NCBI RefSeq assembly: GCF_030053775.1
Contig: NZ_CP125669.1
Location: 1,669,962 to 1,733,961, forward strand
Length of the DNA stretch: 64,000 nucleotides
DNA from: Acinetobacter corruptisaponis
Lineage (GTDB): Bacteria; Pseudomonadota; Gammaproteobacteria; Pseudomonadales; Moraxellaceae
Reading direction: 5' to 3'
Positions 37,612 through 46,769 of the stretch are shown in pieces. The notes below the pieces were generated by a model, which worked only from the letters and a program-made list of their open reading frames with translations, did no database searches and was not told the origin of the DNA. How positions within the stretch are numbered: position 1 is the first letter of the stretch; each line of letters opens with the position of its first letter. The translations under genes and the position numbers were made by a program.

Positions 37612-39558
37612 TTATGCAATCGTGACATTTAACAGTAATTGTCGTTTTTTCACCTGCTGCCCCACCTGACCAATCAGTTCCTCAACCACACCATCCACAT
37701 CAGACTTGATCTGCTGCTGAATCTTCATGGCTTCCAAGACCAGTAAGGTTTGGCCTTTGCTTACGGTGTCACCCACATTCACCAACAGATTGACAATCGC
37801 TCCATCCATTGGTGCACGGATTTTACCATCGCCCACCACCTCAGCCGCCTCTGGAGCCGCATAAGTGGTATTTTCGATCACAACATTGCCATTGCCTGCA
37901 TCTAGATAAAGCTGGTTTTGATCAAGCACATAATCCAGTTTACGGCGTACACCATTCACATTGTAAATAACTTGATCATCACTTATTTCAACCACATCCA
38001 CCGTGCTTTGCTGGTCGCATAGTTCCACTTTCACTTGCTGGTGATTGGTTTGGACATGCAGCAATAATTGCTGGTCTGCATATTTCAGCTTGAGTGGGAA
38101 CGGGATTGAAACCCCAGTTTGCCAAGATACTTTTGACTGGTTCTGCTGGGTAAATAACGCCGCAGCAACCGCCAATGTTTCAATATTCAGGCTTTGCTGA
38201 TGCAAGCTAACATCATCCTGAAAATGCTGCTGGATAAATGCGGTATTGGTATCACCCGCCACAATAATTGGATGACGCAGTAAATTCACCAAAAACTGTT
38301 TATTACTGTTTACACCTAACAATACACAATCATCAACTGCCCTTGCCAGTAAGCGAATGGCATCCTGACGGGTTTTGCCATAGGCAATCACCTTGGCAAC
38401 CATTGGGTCATAGAATGGGCTGATTTCACCCTGTTCCAGCATGCCATGATCAATACGTACATTTGGCAATGCGGCAGGCTGCCAACGCAACACTTTCCCT
38501 GTCTGTGGCAAGAAGTCCTGACGTGGGTCTTCCGCATATAAACGCACTTCAATCGCATGCCCGTTTAGGGTCAATTCATGTTGCTGTAATGGCAGTGTTT
38601 CGCCATTGGCCACACGCAGTTGCCACTCGACCAAATCCAGCCCTGTGATCATTTCTGTGACTGGATGTTCCACCTGCAAACGGGTATTCATTTCAAGGAA
38701 ATAAAACTCACCCGATTGATCCAGTAAAAACTCAACAGTACCCGCACCGATATAGTCACAGGCTTTGGCTGCTGCAACAGCAGCCTCGCCCATTTTCTGG
38801 CGTAGTTCGGGTGTCATCACTGGGCACGGAGCTTCTTCCACCACTTTTTGGTGACGGCGTTGAATCGAGCAATCGCGTTCAAACAGGTACACATAGTTAC
38901 CGTGTGTATCACCAAATACCTGTATCTCCACATGGCGCGGTGCAATCACCGCTTTTTCAATGATCAACTCACCTGAACCAAAGGCATTTTCTGCTTCGGA
39001 ACGTGCAGTCTTTAAGGCTTCCAACAAATCAGCCGACTGGTGTACCAAACGCATACCGCGTCCACCACCACCTGCCGAAGCTTTCACCATTAAAGGGAAA
39101 CCAATCTTCTCTGCTTGTTCAGCCAAATATTCAATGTCTTGCTGATCACCCTCATAGCCAGGAACACACGGCACACCCGCCTGAATCATGGCAATCTTGG
39201 ATAAACGCTTGCTCCCCATCAATTCAATTGCAGGTGCAGTCGGCCCAATAAAGGTAATGTTATGGTCAATACATGCCTGTGCAAAATCAGTGTTTTCAGA
39301 CAGGAAACCATAGCCAGGATGTACCGCATCGGCACCTGTCTTTTGACAGGCTTCAATAATGTTGGCAATCGACAGATAGGATTCTGAAACCTTGGAGGCT
39401 CCGATATACACCGCTTCATCTGCAACCTGAACATGGCGTGCATTGGCATCGGCATCTGAATATACTGCAACGGTCTGATAGCCCATTGCTTTCGCTGTTT
39501 GCATCACCCGAACGGCGATCTCACCACGGTTTGCCACTAAAACTTTTGTAAAAGCCAT
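37612..39558 (-). CDS. atuF: geranyl-CoA carboxylase biotin-containing (alpha) subunit, AtuF-like
   Basis: The subunit carboxylates its own biotin for transfer to geranyl-CoA (or citronellyl-derived CoA esters) in acyclic terpene breakdown. The 648-residue protein has a biotin carboxylase half: VLVANRGEIAVRV, then an ATP-grasp with KASAGGGGRGMR, FLEMNTRLQVEHPVTE and the catalytic region. The C-terminal biotinyl domain has EAMK with the biotinylated Lys at about 612. Methylcrotonyl-CoA carboxylase (LiuD) is the close alternative; neighbours atuA, atuC and atuD favour AtuF. It follows atuE by 69 bases. Confidence 0.88.
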   Translation of the reverse strand: MAFTKVLVANRGEIAVRVMQTAKAMGYQTVAVYSDADANARHVQVADEAVYIGASKVSESYLSIANIIEACQKTGADAVHPGYGFLSENTDFAQACIDHNITFIGPTAPAIELMGSKRLSKIAMIQAGVPCVPGYEGDQQDIEYLAEQAEKIGFPLMVKASAGGGGRGMRLVHQSADLLEALKTARSEAENAFGSGELIIEKAVIAPRHVEIQVFGDTHGNYVYLFERDCSIQRRHQKVVEEAPCPVMTPELRQKMGEAAVAAAKACDYIGAGTVEFLLDQSGEFYFLEMNTRLQVEHPVTEMITGLDLVEWQLRVANGETLPLQQHELTLNGHAIEVRLYAEDPRQDFLPQTGKVLRWQPAALPNVRIDHGMLEQGEISPFYDPMVAKVIAYGKTRQDAIRLLARAVDDCVLLGVNSNKQFLVNLLRHPIIVAGDTNTAFIQQHFQDDVSLHQQSLNIETLAVAAALFTQQNQSKVSWQTGVSIPFPLKLKYADQQLLLHVQTNHQQVKVELCDQQSTVDVVEISDDQVIYNVNGVRRKLDYVLDQNQLYLDAGNGNVVIENTTYAAPEAAEVVGDGKIRAPMDGAIVNLLVNVGDTVSKGQTLLVLEAMKIQQQIKSDVDGVVEELIGQVGQQVKKRQLLLNVTIA

Positions 39559-39627
39559 TTTTATTCTCTCTCAAAGCATCATTTCGCCTTGCTGATTACT
39601 CTTGCGCAGTGAGCAGTGCTTTGCTGA

Positions 39628-40458
39628 TCACTGCTCATCCATTGCCCAAGTTGGCAAACGTTTTTGAATAAAGGCCATCGTGCCTTCCTGACCTTCTGCC
39701 CCACCAACGGCTTGAGCAAACTGCTGTGCAGCATCATCAAGCAAAGTGTCTAAAGGCTCATTTAAAGTACGGTGTAATAAGGCTTTGGTGGTACGGGATG
39801 CCAACGGCGCAGCACGTTTAATCTGTTGAACGGTCTCAGCAAGTTTTTGTTCAAGCGCTGCTTCATCTGAAGCCACTTCATGCACTACACCGAGCTTTAA
39901 TGCGGTCTCACCATTAAAACGCAAGCCCAATAGTGCCAAACGACGCGCTTGGGTCAGTCCAATTCGTTTCACCACAAAAGGGGCAATTTGTGCTGGCAAC
40001 ACACCCAAACCTGTTTCAGGTAAACCAAACTGGGCGTTATCACGACTAATCGCTACATCAGAAACACAGGCCAAGCCAAAACCACCACCCAGTACCGCAC
40101 CCTCTAAAATCGCCACAACAGTTTGCGGTGCCTGATCAACCTGTTCAATCATGGCACCGAAACGGCGGTTAAAATCAACATAGGGTTGTAGGCTACCAGC
40201 ATTGGCAGCTTCAACACGTAAGCCCGCCATATCCTTAATGTCTCCACCTGCACAGAAATGCCCGCCTTTTCCACGCAGGATCACGGCACGAATCGAGGTA
40301 TCTTCGGCAATATGAGCAAAGACCTGCTGAATGGCATTGACCATGTTTAAACTCATGGCATTACGGCTTTCAGGTCGGTTCAGCCATAGCGTTAAAATAC
40401 TGCCTTGTCGTTCAAGCTGGATGCTGTCATCCACTTGTAAAGTATCCAGATTACTCAT
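39628..40458 (-). CDS. atuE: isohexenylglutaconyl-CoA hydratase, AtuE-like (crotonase family)
   Basis: AtuE hydrates isohexenylglutaconyl-CoA, the product of geranyl-CoA carboxylase. The 276-residue crotonase-fold protein shows LWLNRPESRNAMSLNM, the oxyanion-hole segment GKGGHFCAGGDIKDMAGL, and GAVLGGGFGLACVSDVAISRDNAQFGLPETGLG. A strong candidate promoter with a 15-bp-arm palindrome lies upstream at 40638-40682, so atuEF is a separate transcription unit. MCC-pathway hydratase (LiuC) is an alternative, made less likely by the gene set. Confidence 0.85.
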   Translation of the reverse strand: MSNLDTLQVDDSIQLERQGSILTLWLNRPESRNAMSLNMVNAIQQVFAHIAEDTSIRAVILRGKGGHFCAGGDIKDMAGLRVEAANAGSLQPYVDFNRRFGAMIEQVDQAPQTVVAILEGAVLGGGFGLACVSDVAISRDNAQFGLPETGLGVLPAQIAPFVVKRIGLTQARRLALLGLRFNGETALKLGVVHEVASDEAALEQKLAETVQQIKRAAPLASRTTKALLHRTLNEPLDTLLDDAAQQFAQAVGGAEGQEGTMAFIQKRLPTWAMDEQ

Positions 40459-40637
40459 TTTATTCCTAATTTTTCATTCTTAATCACAGGTTAGCTATAC
40501 GGGATCAATATCATACGCAACCACATGATCACAGGGGCAGCATTACCTGGATCAAAGATCCTTGCCCAACATATGACATTGTTATAGCCCAGATGACCAT
40601 GACCTCAGCCCCTCACATCAACCCAACCATGCTTCAC

Positions 40638-40682
40638 AATATATCTCCACTTTACAAACCAAGCAAGTGCTTGGTTTGTAAA
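40638..40682 (-). promoter_or_regulatory. atuEF promoter overlapped by long palindromic operator
   Basis: Perfect 15-bp arms, TTTACAAACCAAGCA and its complement, flank a 2-base centre AG (40651-40682). On the minus strand the palindrome contains TTGCTT (40661-40666), 17 bases from TATATT (40638-40643). A bound repressor would therefore cover the -35 box. The same core recurs at 49535 and 55087, which marks it as the likely AtuR operator. Confidence 0.75.
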
Positions 40683-40692
40683 ATAAGCATTA

Positions 40693-43545
40693 TCATGCGT
40701 GATTAGCTTTGGCGGTACGCACCACAGCGTCTATATCAACCTCATCAACTTGATGAGGTGGAATAAACTGTTGGGCATAATCCAGCCATAAACGACTTTG
40801 GACAAAATAGATAAACAGTGTACGGTCAAGATGATTTTCCTGACACATTTTTGCCATGATCATCAGCGACTCAGAAATGGTTTTGGCAGATTTGTAAGGA
40901 CGATCCGCGGCAGTGAGAGCCTCAAAAACATCGGCCAATGCCAGAACACGCTCCTCAACAGACATTTGTGCCGCTTGTAAGCGTCTTGGATAACCCTGTC
41001 CATCCATACGTTCATGATGGTTAGTGGCAAGGTCAGGAATACGCTGCAAATGCTTGGGCCAAGGTAATTTGGTCAGCATAATCAGGGTCTGGACGATATG
41101 ATTGTTAATCGCAAAACGATCTTCGCTGGTCAGTGTCCCACGGCGAATACTGAGATTATAAATTTCTCCAGTATTTCTTTGGTAATGCGGAAGTTGCATG
41201 TCAAAACCATGCATGTTTAACGGATCATCCCGCTCTACATGGGGCTTATAATTTTCATCCCATGCAACGATATGCTCAGGTTTATCTGCCAGTAGTCGCT
41301 CCTGTACGGGGAGTGGTGGCGCAGGATGATGATAAAGTGACTGTTCCAGTAGCGATAGCCCAAGACGATTATCAAAATGACGTAACCATGTTCGCTGTGC
41401 GATCTGTTCTAAACGTAAAATCGTCTCATCACTTAAAAATTCCCCTCCAATATTGCATTTGGCAATAAAGGCAAAATCAGCCTGTAGTTGCGCATACTGT
41501 GCATCACGCTGGGCTTCTGCACATGCCTGTTCTGTTCCTGTCAGTTGAGCCTTTAGACACGCTATCTCGGCATCCCGATATAACACTTCAAAACGGGTAC
41601 GGATTTCATGGATACGGTTGTACAAGGTTTCCAGTTTGGTGGCTTTGTCAATAATATGTTCAGGCGTGGTAATCTTACCGCAGTCGTGTAGCCATGCTGC
41701 CAGACGGAAAGCCTCACGATCATCCGCATTGCAATGGAAATCAGCATATTGCCCTTGTGTTTCTGCTGACAAGTGATCCACAATCATCATTGCCAGTTTG
41801 GGCACACGACGACAATGTCCTCCTGTATGGGCACTCTTAGTATCAATCGCATCGGCAAGAACCAGAATGAAAGCCTCCAGAAGCGCTTTCTGTGATTCAA
41901 TAAATTGCCTTGTTTCAATTGGAATTGCCAACATTCCAGTTAACCGTTCACTAAAAATCAGGAAGTTTTGTGACGTATGTTCATGATCACCTTTATGCTC
42001 TAAAATCACATAACCCAAAATATGTCCATCACGCCCACGTATGGCAAAAGCCTGACACAGGGCATGGCGGTTAGGCTGCTGATTCTCAATGTTGCCCAAT
42101 TGTGCCGCAACGGTATCTACCTGATCTTGTCGTCCATAGGCGGCATTTTTTTGCCAACTGTTATCTTTTGACTGAAAAAGATACACTGCGCCACTATCAC
42201 AACGAGCGGCCTCTACAAACAACCGAAGTACTTTATTCAGCATGGTGTCGATCTGTGGTTCAGCTTGCAGCACCTGACTGATTTTTAACAATGCTTCCAT
42301 GGTACGGCTGACATCATCCGTAACATCGGTCAGTTGATAGGCTTCATACAACAAACTAAACTCAGGGCTAGGACGACTAAAATCAAAATGTGACATCTGC
42401 CGAACACGACGAATATGCTGTTCAATAATCTGGCCAATACGATGACCAAGCCATGCCCCCAAAGCAAGAAGCAGCATCCCCAAGACAATCGCAATCCCAA
42501 TCATCTGGCGGCGATAAACAGGCAAATCCTTGAGTAGCTCTTGACTTGGAATGGCAACCAATAGCTGTAGCCCCAGTTCACGATATTGGGCAAGTTCAAT
42601 CTTTCGCCCCAACCATTGTTGATCATCAGCCTGATAGGTCATCACCTGAGTTTGTGATGGTAACTGCCACAACTGCAATAAGGCTGTGTTTTCCAGATGT
42701 TGCAGTGCAGGGGCTGGTGTGGTGGATGTGACTTGATCAATAGCCGACCCCGTATTGACCCCAATCACTTCGCCCTGACTATCCACCAATGCAATTTGAC
42801 TATGGGGGGTAATACTCAATTGTTGCAGTGCATCCTTAATTCCATTTAAGGGTAAATCCATCGCAACAATCGCATGGGAATTACTACTGCGCATGGAAAG
42901 TGTTACACCCATTAAAGGTGTATCTGCATAAATATAGGGTTTTGAAATGGCAACATCTGTGGTGGCAAGCGCATTGTTATACCAGGGACGTTGCCGAGGA
43001 TCATACACATAGTCTGGATCTGTACGTTGCTCAATCAGGTTGAGATGCTGATCATAGAATAAAAGTTGGTGTGTACGCTTTTCTCCTGCCTGCCCCAACA
43101 ATGCACGAACCACGTATTTTGCCTGTTCTGGTGCGCGATAGCTCTGACGTAATGTCGCCTTGGTTAATGGACTCACCAGAAAATAGTCACCATTATCATA
43201 GCCAATATACACAGACGTTAATAATGGATTGGCATACAAATTGGTAGTAAAGGCCTCTAGGCGTCGCAACCGCTGGGGCAATGTGCTGGCTTCAACCACA
43301 GGATCAAAGGCCAGAACGCGCAGCAGTGCTTCAGCAGGATCAATAATTTGTTGTACTTTTTGTTCCGTGATTTGACTGGTCATTTCCGCCTTGCTAGTTG
43401 CGGCATCCAGAAGCAAAGTCTTTGCCTCAAACCAGTTAACTGTTGTAAAAGTGACGGATGTCAATGTGATGGCAATGATCATCATCATGGTCATCACCAT
43501 GCGAATACGCCATTTATGTTGGAGCCGCTGCATTATCCTTTGCAT
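40693..43545 (-). CDS. membrane sensor HD-GYP c-di-GMP phosphodiesterase
   Basis: This protein of about 950 residues hydrolyses c-di-GMP by domain logic. It has an N-terminal membrane helix (VMTMMMIIAITLTSVTF), an extracellular dCache-like sensor region, a second helix (IGIAIVLGMLLLALGAW), a GAF-type domain, and a C-terminal HD-GYP domain. That domain has the HD pair in AWLHDCGKI and the GYP motif in NHHERMDGQGYPRRL. I use the ATG at 43545; an upstream TTG at 43590 would add 15 unlikely residues. It lies between atuD and atuE on the same strand, interrupting the usual atu order. Its stop is 11 bases before the atuE operator. Confidence 0.88.
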   Translation of the reverse strand: MQRIMQRLQHKWRIRMVMTMMMIIAITLTSVTFTTVNWFEAKTLLLDAATSKAEMTSQITEQKVQQIIDPAEALLRVLAFDPVVEASTLPQRLRRLEAFTTNLYANPLLTSVYIGYDNGDYFLVSPLTKATLRQSYRAPEQAKYVVRALLGQAGEKRTHQLLFYDQHLNLIEQRTDPDYVYDPRQRPWYNNALATTDVAISKPYIYADTPLMGVTLSMRSSNSHAIVAMDLPLNGIKDALQQLSITPHSQIALVDSQGEVIGVNTGSAIDQVTSTTPAPALQHLENTALLQLWQLPSQTQVMTYQADDQQWLGRKIELAQYRELGLQLLVAIPSQELLKDLPVYRRQMIGIAIVLGMLLLALGAWLGHRIGQIIEQHIRRVRQMSHFDFSRPSPEFSLLYEAYQLTDVTDDVSRTMEALLKISQVLQAEPQIDTMLNKVLRLFVEAARCDSGAVYLFQSKDNSWQKNAAYGRQDQVDTVAAQLGNIENQQPNRHALCQAFAIRGRDGHILGYVILEHKGDHEHTSQNFLIFSERLTGMLAIPIETRQFIESQKALLEAFILVLADAIDTKSAHTGGHCRRVPKLAMMIVDHLSAETQGQYADFHCNADDREAFRLAAWLHDCGKITTPEHIIDKATKLETLYNRIHEIRTRFEVLYRDAEIACLKAQLTGTEQACAEAQRDAQYAQLQADFAFIAKCNIGGEFLSDETILRLEQIAQRTWLRHFDNRLGLSLLEQSLYHHPAPPLPVQERLLADKPEHIVAWDENYKPHVERDDPLNMHGFDMQLPHYQRNTGEIYNLSIRRGTLTSEDRFAINNHIVQTLIMLTKLPWPKHLQRIPDLATNHHERMDGQGYPRRLQAAQMSVEERVLALADVFEALTAADRPYKSAKTISESLMIMAKMCQENHLDRTLFIYFVQSRLWLDYAQQFIPPHQVDEVDIDAVVRTAKANHA

Positions 43546-43558
43546 ATTTTTGTTCCAT

Positions 43559-43577
43559 GTGTTGCATCTTGCAACAC
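43559..43577. repeat. perfect inverted repeat in the HD-GYP leader
   Basis: GTGTTGCA-TCT-TGCAACAC lies 13 bases upstream of the chosen start. It may be a regulator site or an mRNA hairpin near the ribosome binding site. Confidence 0.55.
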
Positions 43578-43590
43578 GACAAAAGGCCAA

Positions 43591-43948
43591 TATTTTTTTA
43601 AATATTCTGGGTATTTGTATAACATTCTATTTTGGCAGGTCATCACAAACATCATAAGTCAATACCCTGAAGATGACAATCCAGAGGGAAAAAATTGCGA
43701 TGAATTTAAAAAATTAAATAATTGATATCAAATAAATATTGATGTTTTTATAAAGATTTTAAAACTATTTTTATAGGTAAAATATTTCGTTTTATTATCA
43801 GGATAATGCAAAGCCAAACTTTAGCCACTTGAGGTATACCAATCTTTCATCATTTTTCATTTTACCTTTCTAAATCCTCCCTACCATGATGCTTAAGCCG
43901 CATCTCAGGGAAGATTTAGATATAGGTAAAATATCAATTAACTTTAGA
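43591..43948. other. gap between atuD and the HD-GYP gene
   Basis: No gene is visible. The part next to atuD holds an imperfect inverted repeat with TAAATC-TCCCT and AGGGA-GATTTA arms (43871-43921) that resembles the C-rich repeat family near lemA and may terminate the atuABCD transcript. The rest is AT-rich and would contain the HD-GYP promoter. Confidence 0.45.
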
Positions 43949-45109
43949 TCACCCTTTCTGCTTCTTCGGCAAAATATCCATTAGCTTGCAGATAATTCCC
44001 AACATGATCTCATCCGCACCACCGCCAATCGAGCCAAGACGACCATCACGATAAAGCTGAGAAGCTGGATTATCCCACATAAAGCCATTACCGCCCCAAT
44101 ATTGTAGGCAGCTATCCGCCACCTCACGGGTTAAACGCCCTGCCTTGAGTTTTGCCATTGAAGCCATCATGGTGACATTCTCCCCTGCAATATGCTGCTC
44201 ACAGGCTTGATAAGTCAGTGCCTTAAGGGCTTCCACTTCGGTCATCAACTCAGCAAAACGGAAATGTACATATTGGTTATTAATGAGTGGCTGTCCAAAA
44301 GTGGTACGATCCTTGGTGTAATCAATGGTTTGTTTAATCACATTTTCCAGCCCACCGACTGCATTGGCACATGCCCACATGCGTTCTTCCTGAAACTGCA
44401 TCATCTGCATCATAAAGCCCATACCCTCAGCACCCACCAGATTGCGTTGCGGTACGCGGACATTATCAAAATAAACTTGAGCGGTTGTGGTTGAGCGCAT
44501 ACCCAATTTATTCAACGGTTCTGAAAAACTAATCCCTGCGGTTTTCGCTGGGACAATAATCATGGATTTATTGACATGCGGTTTATCATCAGAGGTATTG
44601 GCAAGCAGGCAGAAGAAATCTGCTTGCAGTGAATTGGTAATCCACATTTTGCTGCCATTAATCACATAATCATCGCCATCTTTTTTTGCTGTGGTTTTAA
44701 CTGCGGCTACATCTGAACCCGCATGTACTTCTGATACTGCAATTGAAGCCACATACTCACCACGAATCGCAGGATTCAAAAATTCTTCTCTCAGTTCCTT
44801 GCTACCAAAACGGGCAAGGGCTGGGGTTGCCATATCGGTTTGCACACCAATCGCCAATGGCACACCACCACAGGCTGCACGGCCCAACTCTTCTGCCACC
44901 ACAAGGTTATAAGAATAATCCAGACCTAAGCCGCCATTTTCTTCAGGCTTACAAATACCCAGTAAGCCCAAGTCTGCCATTTTTTTAAATACATCATGGA
45001 TTGGGAAACGTCCTGCCTCTTCCCATTCTGGAATAAATGGGTTGAGTTCATTTTCTACAAACTGACGTGCGGTACGGCGTAAAGCGTCATGCTCTGCGGT
45101 AAATTTCAT
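43949..45109 (-). CDS. atuD: citronellyl-CoA dehydrogenase, AtuD-like
   Basis: AtuD oxidises citronellyl-CoA to geranyl-CoA, passing electrons to ETF. The 386-residue acyl-CoA dehydrogenase shows the FAD and substrate segments VSEVHAGSDVAAVKT, KMWITNSLQADFF, and a C-terminal YWGGNGFMWDNPASQLYRDGRLGSIGGGADEIM. It is 43 bases downstream of atuC and ends the atuA-B-C-D unit. Isovaleryl-CoA dehydrogenase would be the alternative; context favours AtuD. Confidence 0.88.
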   Translation of the reverse strand: MKFTAEHDALRRTARQFVENELNPFIPEWEEAGRFPIHDVFKKMADLGLLGICKPEENGGLGLDYSYNLVVAEELGRAACGGVPLAIGVQTDMATPALARFGSKELREEFLNPAIRGEYVASIAVSEVHAGSDVAAVKTTAKKDGDDYVINGSKMWITNSLQADFFCLLANTSDDKPHVNKSMIIVPAKTAGISFSEPLNKLGMRSTTTAQVYFDNVRVPQRNLVGAEGMGFMMQMMQFQEERMWACANAVGGLENVIKQTIDYTKDRTTFGQPLINNQYVHFRFAELMTEVEALKALTYQACEQHIAGENVTMMASMAKLKAGRLTREVADSCLQYWGGNGFMWDNPASQLYRDGRLGSIGGGADEIMLGIICKLMDILPKKQKG

Positions 45110-45152
45110 GGTTTTGTCCTAAATATTTTTATTGCCTAAATTTTTTGTTGAA

Positions 45153-46766
45153 TTAGAAACGTGACACGCCAAATCGTGTTGGATTTAACTCACGTTGCTG
45201 TGCTTCATAAATGGTCTGTAACAAGAAGATCAATACCTTACGGGTATCTCGTGGGTCGATAATGCCATCGTCATGCAACATTGCAGTGTTGAACAATGCC
45301 GTTGATTGTTGTTCCAGTTTCATTGAGGTACTTTGCTCAAGGAAATCCAGCATCTGCGGATTCGGCTCCATGCCAGAGGCTTTCTGTTTACCCTCAGCCA
45401 CGATACGCAGCACTTTCCCTGCCTGAGCAGAACCCATCACCGCCACATGCGAGTTTGGCCAAGCAAAGATAAAGCTAGGTGAAAGACTACGCCCACACAT
45501 GGCATAGTTACCTGCGCCATAGGAACCCGCCACCACAATCGAGATTTTCGGCACAGTCGCATTGGCAACGGCTTGAATCAACTTGGAACCATGTTTGATG
45601 ATGCCATTCTGTTCAGCATCGGTCCCCACCATAAAGCCAGTGGTGTTATGCAGGAATAAAAGTGGGCGCTGGGTTTGCTCACAGAGGTGAATAAACTGCG
45701 CTGCCTTGACCGCCCCCTGTGGTGTGATTGGACCATTATTGGTAATGATGCCAATATGTACCCCGCCCATTTTTGCCCAACCGCAAACGGTTAAAGCATC
45801 ATATTCCTGCTTAAACTCCAGAAAATCAGAATCATCAATAATCCGTGCTACCACTTCTTTCATATCGAAAGGTTGCTTTGGATCCTGTGGAATAATGCCT
45901 AAAAGTTCTTCTGCTGAATAACGTGGTTCCTTATAGTCCTGATTGAGACTGGTGGTTTGTTCTTTCCAGTTCAGATGCTCAAAAATTTCACGGGCAATAC
46001 GAATGCCATCGGCATCATTTTCAGCCAGATATTCCGCCACACCTGACACTTGGGTATGCATTTCTGCACCACCGAGCTCCTCTGCGGTTGCCACTTCACC
46101 TGTTGCGGCCAACAATAATGGTGGACCAGCCAACAGCATTTCTGTTTGCTTACGCACAGCAATCACATAGTCAGATAAACCAGGTTGATAAGCACCACCC
46201 GCAGTGGCATTACCATGCACCACCGAAATCTGTGGAATCCCTGCCGCAGACATGCGTGCCTGATTGGCAAAGGTCATGCCACCATAGGTAAATACTTCTG
46301 CCGCATAGTTCAGGTTCGCCCCACCACTCTCGGTCAATGTCACAATCGGTAATTTTTGTTCAAGCGCAATCTTTTGCAAGCGTAAGGTTTTCTGTACGCC
46401 CATTGGGGACATGGTGCCGCCCTTGATCGCACTATTACTGGCAGTCACTAGAGCACGAACACCACTGACAAAACCGATCCCCGCGATAATGCCGCCACCT
46501 GCCTCCGAACCATCCTTATCATCATGCATGTTGTAGCCAACTAGGCCACATAGCTCGACAAAAGGCGAATCCGCATCAAGAAGTAAACGCACCCGCTCAT
46601 GCGGCAGAATTTTGCCTTTCTTATCAAACTTCGGCTTTGCTGCATAAGACTTATCAATGCCTTTTTGTTGTACGGCACGGACTTCTGCGATTTGATTGAG
46701 TAAAGCATCCCGATTTTTTTGGTACTGTTCACTACCCACTGCAATTTCAGATTGAAGAATTGTCAT
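45153..46766 (-). CDS. atuC: geranyl-CoA carboxylase carboxyltransferase (beta) subunit, AtuC-like
   Basis: The subunit moves the carboxyl group from biotin onto the gamma-carbon of geranyl-CoA. The 537-residue protein has a carboxyltransferase fold, with LPIVTLTESGGANL, GNATAGGAYQPGLSDY, and in the second half PLLFLHNTTGFMVGTDAEQNGIIKHGSK and GAGNYAMCGR. It matches the beta subunits of 3-methylcrotonyl-CoA and geranyl-CoA carboxylases; the atu neighbours support the latter. It starts three bases after the atuB stop, so translation is coupled, and its alpha partner is atuF at 37612. Confidence 0.9.
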   Translation of the reverse strand: MTILQSEIAVGSEQYQKNRDALLNQIAEVRAVQQKGIDKSYAAKPKFDKKGKILPHERVRLLLDADSPFVELCGLVGYNMHDDKDGSEAGGGIIAGIGFVSGVRALVTASNSAIKGGTMSPMGVQKTLRLQKIALEQKLPIVTLTESGGANLNYAAEVFTYGGMTFANQARMSAAGIPQISVVHGNATAGGAYQPGLSDYVIAVRKQTEMLLAGPPLLLAATGEVATAEELGGAEMHTQVSGVAEYLAENDADGIRIAREIFEHLNWKEQTTSLNQDYKEPRYSAEELLGIIPQDPKQPFDMKEVVARIIDDSDFLEFKQEYDALTVCGWAKMGGVHIGIITNNGPITPQGAVKAAQFIHLCEQTQRPLLFLHNTTGFMVGTDAEQNGIIKHGSKLIQAVANATVPKISIVVAGSYGAGNYAMCGRSLSPSFIFAWPNSHVAVMGSAQAGKVLRIVAEGKQKASGMEPNPQMLDFLEQSTSMKLEQQSTALFNTAMLHDDGIIDPRDTRKVLIFLLQTIYEAQQRELNPTRFGVSRF

Positions 46767-46769
46767 GGT

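Noticed and set aside
37612..46766. Reading the carboxylase genes as leucine-pathway liuB/liuD
   Set aside because: Subunits alone cannot tell the two apart, but atuA, the AtuB-like SDR, the AtuD-type dehydrogenase and the divergent TetR are the acyclic terpene set. Activity remains untested.
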